Below are positions 1-6,394 of a DNA stretch of 14,822 nt, in pieces. The translations under genes and the position numbers were made by a program. The number at the start of each line of letters is the position of its first letter. The stretch's first letter is position 1. The notes under the pieces are model-generated. The model was given only the letters and a program-made list of their open reading frames with translations. It was not told the DNA's origin and made no database searches. Source of the stretch: Deltaproteobacteria bacterium (GTDB taxonomy: Bacteria > Desulfobacterota > Syntrophobacteria > BM002); contig CP070843.1 in NCBI GenBank assembly GCA_020350905.1, forward strand, positions 112,152-126,973, written 5' to 3'.

Positions 1-1125
1 GAGCTTGCCCTGAAAAACAAAGTGGATTTTCTCCTTGTGGCGGGCGATGTTTATGATGCCGCCGATCGTAGTTTGCGGGCGCAACTGAAATTTGCAGACG
101 GTTTGAAGAAACTTGCCGTTGCAGGAATTCGATCGTTCGTCTGCCACGGGAATCATGACCCTCTGGATGGTTGGTCCGCATCCCTTCATTGGCCGGAGGA
201 GGTCCACATGTTTGGTCCCCGATTGGAATCAGTCTCGATATCAATAGGGGAGGAAGAGGTGGTTTTGATTCATGGCATCAGTTACCCGCATAACCAGATA
301 GATGATTCTTTTGGCAGGGGGTTTAAGCGTCAGGGCTTGCAGCCGTTCCAGGTTGGCCTATTTCACTGCAGTGTGGGGAGTGATCCAGCGCATGAGACCT
401 ATGCGCCCCGTACCCAGGAGGAATTGCTGGCTGCAAACCTGGATTATTGGGCCCTGGGCCATGTTCATAGACACAGGGTGCTGAAGGATGGTCGTCCCTT
501 TATCACATATCCAGGAACTACTCAGGGGCGGCATATCCGTGAAACTGGTCCCCGGGGCTGCTTGCTTGTTCACGTTAGTGACAGCGGAGAAGTCTCGGCC
601 AGGTTTGAGCCGGTTGATGCGGCGCGCTGGTTTTCCCATGAACTGCACATTGATGATCTTGAGACTGAAGGAGATTTGGTGGAGGCGCTGGAAGGAGTGT
701 GTGAGGAAGCCCGGAATGAAGCCCAAGAAAGGCCAGCGATTGTTAGAATCAGTTTGCGCGGTCGAGGTCCTTTGCATGCGGCTCTCCGGAGGGGACAGGT
801 GGTAGAGGATCTTACCGAACGATTACGCGAGAGCGGGATGGATTCGAAACCACAGGTTTGGATTGAGCAGATCCTGGTCAATACCAGCACTGTGATTGAT
901 CTGGATTCCCGTAGGCAATCTGCTGATTTCCTTGGTGAGGTTTTGCGGGTTATAGAGGGTTTCCGCCTGGAGCCGGAGCAGCTCCACGAGTTAGTCAGCG
1001 AGCTTTACCAGGATAGGCGCGGAAGGAGATTCCTGGAAACTCCCGCTGAAAGTGATCTCTTAGAGGTTTTGGATGAGGTCGAAAGTTTGTGCTTGGATGA
1101 GTTGGTGGAAGAGGAGTCTTGGTGA
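1..1125 (+). CDS. yhaO: YhaO/SbcD-like metallophosphoesterase DNA exonuclease, 5' truncated
   Basis: This is the nuclease half of a Mre11-Rad50/SbcD-SbcC-type DNA end-processing complex. The frame is open from base 1, so the true start and the first metal-binding motif (DxH) lie outside the window; the GTG at 22 is not a likely start because it sits inside the fold. Visible calcineurin-fold motifs, numbered from base 1, are GDVYD (about residues 15-19), GNHD (50-53), a lone His in GLFHCS (about 122) and GHVH (153-156), which together supply most of the two-metal site. The remaining 200 or so residues form a capping and partner-binding region rich in acidic residues. The stop codon lies inside a GTGA overlap with the SMC-like gene, so the two are translationally coupled, as expected for subunits of one complex. 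Assignment to YhaO rather than classical SbcD rests on the YhaN-type partner. Confidence 0.9.
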   Translation, partial: ELALKNKVDFLLVAGDVYDAADRSLRAQLKFADGLKKLAVAGIRSFVCHGNHDPLDGWSASLHWPEEVHMFGPRLESVSISIGEEEVVLIHGISYPHNQIDDSFGRGFKRQGLQPFQVGLFHCSVGSDPAHETYAPRTQEELLAANLDYWALGHVHRHRVLKDGRPFITYPGTTQGRHIRETGPRGCLLVHVSDSGEVSARFEPVDAARWFSHELHIDDLETEGDLVEALEGVCEEARNEAQERPAIVRISLRGRGPLHAALRRGQVVEDLTERLRESGMDSKPQVWIEQILVNTSTVIDLDSRRQSADFLGEVLRVIEGFRLEPEQLHELVSELYQDRRGRRFLETPAESDLLEVLDEVESLCLDELVEEESW

Positions 1126-4100
1126 GACTTGCGGGCCTACATATTGACGGCTTCGGCATCTTTCATAATCTGGATGTTACCGGATTGTCTCCAGGGTTGA
1201 ATGTATTCCTCGGCGAGAATGAATCCGGCAAGACCACCGTGTTAGCTTTTATCCGAATCATTTTATTTGGTTTTCCCCCTGGACAGCGGCGGGAGAACAT
1301 TTATCCACCCCTGGAAGGTGGGCGCCATGGCGGTTACCTGAACCTCTTGAGCGGTAATAAGGAAGAGTATGTTGTCAGCCGTTACCATGGTCGCAAAAGG
1401 GGGCCGTTGACCGTTACCCTACCTGACGGTGGTCAGGGAGATGCAGAGGTGGTACGTCAACTTACTGGTGCCGCCACCGAAGACCTCTTTCGTTCGGTCT
1501 TTGCCTTCAGCCTTGAGGAATTGCAGCGCTTTGAATCCCTCAAAAAACAAGAGGTCAAAGCCGCGATTTACAGCGCTGGCGCCGGTGTTGGCAAAACTTC
1601 CATAGCCCAGGTAGAGAAAGGGCTCGAGGCTTCCATTGGGCGGCTCTATAAACCTGGAGGCAAGAATCCAACAATCAATACTTTTTTTAGAGAGTTGCAG
1701 GAGATAGACCGGACAATAGGGGAGAAAGTAGCAGAGATAGACCGGTATGATGAATTGCGCGATGAGCTGGACCAGGTTGCTGCGCAGATAGACCTCATGA
1801 AAGATCGCCTGGGCACCAAGAGGCGCAGGCTCGAAAGGGTCAAGCTCTTGGAAGCAGCCTGGGAAGACTGGATAAATCTATGCAGGGTTCGGATGGAACT
1901 GGCAGAGCTTCCCAAAATCGAAATATTTCCAGCCGACGGTATCAGCCGCTTGGAGAAACTGCGGGAGGGCAAGCGGCTTTTGAATGATCACAAAGTTGGA
2001 TTGGTACACAAGATTGAGCAGTCGGAAAAACAGTTAGGCAGTATTAAAGTGCAACAAAAGTGGCTGGATGCAGCTGAGGATATCCGTTTGCTGAATAGAG
2101 GACTGGACCGTTTTTCTGCATCCAGCCAAGAGGTTACGGAATTACAATCGCGCTTGGAGCAAGAGAGAGAATCTCTGGCAAAAGAGCTCAATGCTTTGGG
2201 GCCGAACTGGGACCTAGAAATCCTGAGTAACTTTGATGCTTCCATCAGTGCCAAGGAAGAGATTCACCGCAATCAGGAGAGGCTGACACAGGCTCGAGAT
2301 GTTCAAAGCCAGGCGGAGCGCAGCATGGCCCATGCCAAGAGCGCTTTGGAGCAAGCGAAGGCAAGGGCACTGGAAGCGGAGAAGGCGGCAAAGCAAATTC
2401 CAGAACCGAAGGAAAAGGACCCTCGTGTTCTGCTGGAACGTCGGCGCAGCCTGAGGTCACTGCGCAACCTTATTCTTTCAGGACTGGAGCTCCAGAGTGA
2501 TCTGGAAGGTCTCAAAGAGCGTCAGGAAGACCTCCAAGAGCAGGAAGGTCGCTTGCACCAACAACTGGAAGCCAGAAGGACTGTACCGTTATGGCCCAGG
2601 GTTCTTGCGGGGTTCGCCTCTGTCGTTGCTGCTATGGTTATTGGCTGGTATTGGGGGTTTGCTGGCGGATTGACCATAATTTTGGTAGTCCTGCTCATGA
2701 GTCTTGCTTTGGCCTGGAGTGCATTACGGCAGCGGCGCCAGCAAGAAATTCAGGCCGAGCTTCTGATGCAGCAACTCGAGCAGGTACAGGAAAAACTCAA
2801 TTCCTTGAATGCGAAAGAGAAGCAGTGCTCGGAGCAGATAAGCTCCAGAGCACAGGAGGTGGAGCGGCAAGCAGCGGCGATAGGGATAGCCGGGCACGTG
2901 ACCCTTGAAGAGGTGGATAGAGCCGAAGCCGATGTGGAGGTTGAGCAAGAAACGCTCCACAGTTGGCAGCCTGCGAGTCAACGCTATCGTGAGGCAAGAG
3001 AGGATCTGGAGAGGCGTCAAAAAGAATTGGATGAGGCTGAGCAACATTCGGCTGAGGCGCTCAAGAAATTCCAAGATTTAGAAAAGCAGTGGCAAGGCTG
3101 GCTGCGGCAGGCAGGTCTGGCGGAGAACCTCTCGCCACATGGTGCGCTGGAGATAATGGAGCGGATTCGCACACTGCGCCAACAGGCAGGGTCGCAGGCG
3201 CAGCTTGAAGAACGGTTCCAACGGCTCGAAATATCAGTGAAGGGCTACAAAAAAAATGCAGAGGTAATCGCCGAGAAAGTGGAAGCAAGGGATCTGCTGC
3301 GGGAGGATGCCGATACGGTGGTTTACCGGCTAATGGAGGGATTGGAGCGAGTCGAGGAAGCGCAACGAAAATACGACATGCTCCAGCGACAGTTAGAGGA
3401 TTACCAGGCGGAAAAGAAGCAAAAAGAGGACGAGCTCCAACAGATGGAGAAGGAATTAGAGGATCTTTATACAGAAGGCGACGCCGAGGGCGATGACCAA
3501 TTTCGCCAGCGAGCACATTTGTATGAGCTCCGTTTGCGAACGAGAGAGGCTTTGGAACGACACCAGCGCAGTTTGGAGAACCTCGGAGGTCGTGGTGACG
3601 ATCAAGACCGGTTCCAGGAAGAGCTGCAGCAGTGCTCTCCAGAGAGGCTGCATGGTGAGAGAGATGAATTGGATGAAGAGGTACAGAAGCTGGAAAAGGA
3701 ACTCTCATCTCTGCAGGAGAGCCATGGTCGTCTCAATGAGCGCAAGGAACAGTTGGAATCAGCCGAAGAACTCTCACTCTTACGGGAGCAGCGCCACGTT
3801 CTCATTGCAGAACTCACGGATGCAGCCCGCCGCTGGAGTGCGCTAACCATATGCCTTCGCTTTCTGCAAAAAGGTCGTCAGATTTATGAGAAGGAGAGGA
3901 AGCAGCCGGTAGTAAAGGAATCTGAACACTTCTTTCGGACCATAACAAATGGCCGCTATCAAACGATCGTGGCACCGCAGGGAGAAGAACGCATTCAGGT
4001 TATCGGGGCCAATGACGCCCGATACGAGTTGGGCATGCTCAGCCGGGGCACTGCTGAGCAATTGTACCTATCCCTGCGCTTCGGATATATTCAAGAATTT

Positions 4101-4319
4101 GGGCGGCGGGCTCGTCCTCTACCGGTGGTAATGGATGATATTCTCGTGAATTTCGATCCTCAGAGGGTCCGAGCCGCTATCAGCACCATGCTCGAGCTGG
4201 CAGCAAAGAATCAGATACTTTTCTTTACCTGCCATCCAGAAACCGTCTCCCTGCTCAAGAAACTCGATAAGAATATTCCGGTCTGGGAACTTAAGGGAGG
4301 GGAGTGCAGGAAGGCATAA
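1122..4319 (+). CDS. yhaN: YhaN-like SMC/Rad50-family AAA ATPase with central membrane-like hairpin
   Basis: This is the ATPase partner of the upstream nuclease, 1065 residues, probably acting in double-strand break or DNA-end processing (Bacillus subtilis YhaN/SbcE is the characterised relative). I chose GTG 1122 over TTG 1119 because GAGGAG at 1111-1116 is then 5 nt away and the protein starts in the family style (MRLAGLHIDGFG). Walker A GENESGKTT is at residues 31-39. Long coiled coils rich in Glu, Gln, Arg and Leu fill most of residues 170-950. They are interrupted at about 494-535 by a strongly hydrophobic, Gly-containing stretch able to form two membrane passes. The ABC signature LSRGTAEQ is near 973 and Walker B PVVMDD is at 1001-1006, with a D-loop-like NFDPQR just after. 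There is no CxxC zinc hook at the mid-point, which separates it from SbcC/Rad50. The gene is complete. Confidence 0.92.
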   Translation: MRLAGLHIDGFGIFHNLDVTGLSPGLNVFLGENESGKTTVLAFIRIILFGFPPGQRRENIYPPLEGGRHGGYLNLLSGNKEEYVVSRYHGRKRGPLTVTLPDGGQGDAEVVRQLTGAATEDLFRSVFAFSLEELQRFESLKKQEVKAAIYSAGAGVGKTSIAQVEKGLEASIGRLYKPGGKNPTINTFFRELQEIDRTIGEKVAEIDRYDELRDELDQVAAQIDLMKDRLGTKRRRLERVKLLEAAWEDWINLCRVRMELAELPKIEIFPADGISRLEKLREGKRLLNDHKVGLVHKIEQSEKQLGSIKVQQKWLDAAEDIRLLNRGLDRFSASSQEVTELQSRLEQERESLAKELNALGPNWDLEILSNFDASISAKEEIHRNQERLTQARDVQSQAERSMAHAKSALEQAKARALEAEKAAKQIPEPKEKDPRVLLERRRSLRSLRNLILSGLELQSDLEGLKERQEDLQEQEGRLHQQLEARRTVPLWPRVLAGFASVVAAMVIGWYWGFAGGLTIILVVLLMSLALAWSALRQRRQQEIQAELLMQQLEQVQEKLNSLNAKEKQCSEQISSRAQEVERQAAAIGIAGHVTLEEVDRAEADVEVEQETLHSWQPASQRYREAREDLERRQKELDEAEQHSAEALKKFQDLEKQWQGWLRQAGLAENLSPHGALEIMERIRTLRQQAGSQAQLEERFQRLEISVKGYKKNAEVIAEKVEARDLLREDADTVVYRLMEGLERVEEAQRKYDMLQRQLEDYQAEKKQKEDELQQMEKELEDLYTEGDAEGDDQFRQRAHLYELRLRTREALERHQRSLENLGGRGDDQDRFQEELQQCSPERLHGERDELDEEVQKLEKELSSLQESHGRLNERKEQLESAEELSLLREQRHVLIAELTDAARRWSALTICLRFLQKGRQIYEKERKQPVVKESEHFFRTITNGRYQTIVAPQGEERIQVIGANDARYELGMLSRGTAEQLYLSLRFGYIQEFGRRARPLPVVMDDILVNFDPQRVRAAISTMLELAAKNQILFFTCHPETVSLLKKLDKNIPVWELKGGECRKA

Positions 4320-4324
4320 GGTAG

Positions 4325-4449
4325 ATTTCGGATTTCGGATTTGGAATTGAGGGATTGAGGGATTTGAGATATTGAGTTCTCGATAACGATTTACCGTTTA
4401 CCGTTCACCATTTACCATTCACCATTTACTCCTGACTACTAGATACTAG
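4325..4449. repeat. Degenerate word repeats in the yhaN-Ntn hydrolase spacer
   Basis: Most of this 138-bp spacer is short repeated words. GATTTCGG-like and GGAATTGAGGG-like units occupy 4325-4378, TTTACCGTTTACCGTTCACC-like units 4390-4429, and ACTACTAGATACTAGG 4435-4450. The second block is the reverse complement of the GTGAACGGTAA words seen near 6130 and 7982. The 10-mer GGAATTGAGG at 4343 recurs at 7412. I see no convincing terminator or promoter here, and no strong ribosome binding site for the gene that follows. Confidence 0.7.
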
Positions 4450-4457
4450 GATTTGAT

Positions 4458-5120
4458 ATGACCCAGATACTCAGCGGCATATGTTCAGAGGGAATCATGG
4501 TGGCTACAGACAGTATGGCAACCAGTTTCGATGAGTACGGCAAGGAGAATTATTTCACGGTTGATAAGCTGTTTTCCATAGGCAGTCATGGCTTTATCGT
4601 CAGCGGCGGGATGGGTATCAGCGTCGAGCTGAGCATGCGATTCAAGAGCTATGCAGAAGAGCGTAAATTGTTAGGAATCGAGGAGATTAAGAGCGCCGTT
4701 GGACCTTACATGTCCGACCAGTACCGGGAAGTATTGCGTGACGGTGGTGGCAGGACGGTCATATATGAAGAACTTGATAGGATTTACTTTGTGGTTGGGG
4801 GCTACTCCTTTCGATCCCAGGAAAAGCCCTATCAACTTGCCCTCTGGGGAAGTGAAGCAGGGCAGCTTCCCCTGCAACGCATACAGATAGGTCCCTGCCT
4901 GGCGGTTCCCAGAACCATGTCCGGGGAGATGAGACTGTTTCAGATGTGTCAGAGAAATTGTCAGCTTCTGGAATTGGTTGAGTTCGCGGAAGAGTTTCTT
5001 CAAAAGCAGTCTGAGGTTAATCCTCAGATCGGTCCGCCATTCAGGCTTGGAACGATTACTGCTTCTGGATTTGCCCGTCTGGAACGGAACCATGAGCCAC
5101 CGGAGAACGGAACAAGGTGA
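4458..5120 (+). CDS. Proteasome-like Ntn hydrolase (predicted peptidase), no propeptide
   Basis: Predicted N-terminal nucleophile hydrolase of the proteasome beta/HslV fold, 220 residues. After Met the chain begins TQILSG; counting that Thr as 1 puts an Asp exactly at position 17 (VATD) and a Lys at 36 (VDKLF), close to the Lys33 of proteasomes with a three-residue insertion. A Gly-rich turn SGGMG follows, as after Lys33 in the family. The C-terminal part (GPPFRLGTITASGFARL, from about residue 191) resembles the last strands of beta subunits. An in-frame TAG at 4440-4442, with no start codon between it and 4458, fixes the start, so Thr would be exposed simply by methionine aminopeptidase, as in HslV. 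It is not Anbu by its N-terminus, and there is no HslU, Mpa or other unfoldase nearby. Substrate is unknown. Its 3' end overlaps the HNH gene by 29 bp, implying co-expression. Confidence 0.75.
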   Translation: MTQILSGICSEGIMVATDSMATSFDEYGKENYFTVDKLFSIGSHGFIVSGGMGISVELSMRFKSYAEERKLLGIEEIKSAVGPYMSDQYREVLRDGGGRTVIYEELDRIYFVVGGYSFRSQEKPYQLALWGSEAGQLPLQRIQIGPCLAVPRTMSGEMRLFQMCQRNCQLLELVEFAEEFLQKQSEVNPQIGPPFRLGTITASGFARLERNHEPPENGTR

Positions 5121-5451
5121 GAGAGGACTGAAACAGGTGGTTGAGCCGTTTATAGTTAGTGTCAGTGACGAAGAGGTTAAACGGGAGAGAGAAAAGGCAA
5201 GGGGGCTGCGAAAAACGCGGTGGTGGAAACAGAAGCTGGCCCGCGGTAGCTGCTATTATTGCGGTCAGCGCTTCTCGCAGGATGAGCTGACAATGGATCA
5301 TATCATTCCCATTATCCGCGGCGGCAAAAGTACCAAGAACAACATTGCTGCAGCTTGCAAAGAGTGTAACAACAAAAAGAAACACATGCTGCCCATGGAG
5401 TGGGAGGAATATCTGAGTGGTTTCACTGCTCGTGATGAGGATGAAGTGTAG
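5092..5451 (+). CDS. Small HNH endonuclease-family protein
   Basis: 119-residue protein of the HNH (McrA-like) nuclease family. The zinc ribbon is formed by CYYC (54-57) and CKEC (89-92). The catalytic ββα-metal segment lies between them: MDHIIPIIRGG (68-78) with His70 as the likely metal or base residue, then NN at 83-84 and a second NN at 93-94. The N-terminal 50 residues are highly charged and probably helical. ATG 5092 is the only ATG in this frame that keeps the whole domain without running far back into the upstream gene; the frame stays open to about 4978 but upstream of 5092 its translation is a shadow of the Ntn hydrolase. Its ribosome binding site is weak (GGAACGG), consistent with coupling to the upstream gene across a 29-bp overlap. 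It could cut DNA in defence or mobility, or be a general HNH protein; the sequence does not decide. Confidence 0.85.
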   Translation: MSHRRTEQGERGLKQVVEPFIVSVSDEEVKREREKARGLRKTRWWKQKLARGSCYYCGQRFSQDELTMDHIIPIIRGGKSTKNNIAAACKECNNKKKHMLPMEWEEYLSGFTARDEDEV

Positions 5452-5536
5452 GGCGGATTAGGCGGAGGGAGCCCACCATTACGATACCTGCAGGAGAAGC
5501 GGCTGTTTGTTGTCATTTGCGAAGGAGGGGGAGAGC

Positions 5537-5725
5537 ATGAGTATAATGCCCGAGGGTGAGAACGTTAGAAAAGCTATCAAGTGGATCTCAGACAAGAAGG
5601 AATATGAACCTGAGGATTGTGGCCCAATTCTCGACATGATAGAGAAGGCAGCTAAGAGGTTCGACCTTTCACCAAAAGACGAAGAATTCCTCATTCGTTT
5701 CTTTTGCAGCCCTGAGCAGACCTGA
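5537..5725 (+). CDS. Small conserved-looking protein, 62 aa, function unknown
   Basis: A 62-residue acidic soluble protein with no signal peptide or membrane segment. ATG 5537 is preceded by AAGGAGG at 5522-5528 with 8-nt spacing, the best ribosome binding site in the window, which makes this a real gene despite its size. The frame stays open back to 5507 but without a site there. The layout is a short N-terminal segment, helix VRKAIKWISDKK (about residues 10-21), helix ILDMIEKAAKRFDL (about 31-44), then DEEFLIRFF near the end. I associate this helix pattern with short hypothetical proteins of sulfate-reducing and related anaerobes, from memory only. It lies 85 bp downstream of the HNH gene on the same strand and may be in the same transcript. 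No function is proposed. Confidence 0.75.
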   Translation: MSIMPEGENVRKAIKWISDKKEYEPEDCGPILDMIEKAAKRFDLSPKDEEFLIRFFCSPEQT

Positions 5726-5817
5726 CAGAGAGGTATAGCTTCCGGAGGTGGCGGTCCAGTTGGTCCACCATCTGCATTCCTATAGCTCGAGGGGAAGATT
5801 TACCGCATAATTTTATC

Positions 5818-5845
5818 TTGTAATGTAGGGAAATGTGAGTACAAT
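5818..5845 (+). promoter_or_regulatory. Possible sigma70 promoter for tRNA-Gln
   Basis: TTGTAA at 5818-5823 and TACAAT at 5840-5845 are separated by 16 bp, giving 4/6 or better matches to both consensus hexamers. The implied transcription start near 5852 leaves a leader of about 37 nt before the tRNA. The surrounding sequence is AT-rich and has no gene. No experimental support. Confidence 0.45.
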
Positions 5846-5888
5846 AAAAACTCCACAAAGGTAGTTCAACACTTACTTTATAAACTGT

Positions 5889-5962
5889 TCGGGGGTCGTC
5901 TAAGGGCAGGACAGGGGTCTTTGGAACCTCTAATCTAGGTTCGAATCCTAGCCCCCGAGCCA
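5889..5962 (+). tRNA. trnQ: tRNA-Gln (anticodon UUG)
   Basis: A 74-nt cloverleaf including encoded CCA. The acceptor stem TCGGGGG pairs perfectly with CCCCCGA, with discriminator G and then CCA. The D arm is GTCT/GGAC with a 7-nt loop. The anticodon stem GGGGT/ACCTC carries loop CTTTGGA, so the anticodon is TTG, reading CAA and CAG. The variable loop is 4 nt. The T arm CTAGG/CCTAG carries the loop TTCGAAT. The weak U1-A72 first pair is characteristic of bacterial glutamine tRNA and supports the identity. It stands alone, with no other tRNA nearby, followed within 2 nt by a terminator hairpin. Confidence 0.96.
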
Positions 5963-5963
5963 C

Positions 5964-6004
5964 TCGACAAAAAAGCCTTCCCTGCGGGAAGGCTTTTTTG
6001 TCGA
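5964..6004 (+). terminator. Factor-independent terminator after tRNA-Gln
   Basis: A perfect inverted repeat: 19-nt arms (5964-5982 and 5986-6004) flank a 3-nt TGC loop. The GC-rich core GCCTTCCC/GGGAAGGC is bracketed by A6 on the left and T6 on the right, so it could terminate transcription from either side. It begins 2 nt after the tRNA CCA. Confidence 0.93.
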
Positions 6005-6308
6005 AGGCTGGAGAGGCAGAAGAGAGGACCTACGTGAGTTTATCCCGAGCGAAGCGGGGGAAATCCTAGCCCCAAATCCAATATTCAGGAGTCATTTCTC
6101 AATTAGTAAATTCGTTAACTCGTCAAATCGTAAACGGTGAAAAGTGAACGGTAAAGCGTAGAAACCGTAGAAGTCGTTAAAATCGTCTTGAGCGTTTAGC
6201 GTTAGAGTTGTTATCTCGCAGCGTCTCCGTGTCCCCGTGCCTCCGGGTCGCTTTGAATTTGTCCCCTGCCTGCTGCTAATTATCCTCTCTCAACTGTGAC
6301 CTATGGTA
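6005..6308. repeat. Gene-free spacer with degenerate word repeats
   Basis: No open frame with a ribosome binding site is seen. The stretch holds CGAGCGAAGCGGGGG at about 6047-6061, a 12-bp copy of the tRNA 3' end (6062-6073), and tandem degenerate words at 6120-6195 (TCGTAAACGGTGAA, AGTGAACGGTAAAGCG, CCGTAGAAGTCG, TTAAAATCGTC). These words match blocks near 4390, 7982 and 11778. The right part (6210-6270) is pyrimidine-rich. Confidence 0.65.
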
Positions 6309-6337
6309 TTGACCTGAGGTGATTCAGGATGTAATCT
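6309..6337 (+). promoter_or_regulatory. Possible promoter with embedded inverted repeat, upstream of the Ord-like gene
   Basis: TTGACC (6309-6314) lies 17 bp from TAATCT (6332-6337), a strong -35 with a weak -10. Within the spacer, CCTGA (6313-6317) and TCAGG (6324-6328) form an inverted repeat with a 6-nt gap, placed where a repressor would block polymerase. The 5' leader to ATG 6395 would be about 50 nt. Confidence 0.35.
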
Positions 6338-6394
6338 TCGGCGACTATTACATGGCATGCTATCTGTAAGCGACAAGTGATGAGAGGGAATTTC

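Noticed and set aside
3061..3708. 215-codon minus-strand open frame inside yhaN
   Set aside because: Antisense to coiled-coil coding sequence; the translation is Pro, Ser, His and Leu-rich low complexity, typical of a shadow frame.
4325..4449. CRISPR-like array suggested by repeated blocks
   Set aside because: The units are 6-12 nt, degenerate and contiguous with no unique spacers of regular length, and no cas gene is present.
5691..5963. 90-residue minus-strand frame beginning MARGLGFEPRLEVP
   Set aside because: It is the reverse complement of tRNA-Gln and its promoter region; such RGLGFEPRL peptides are a common tRNA-antisense artefact.
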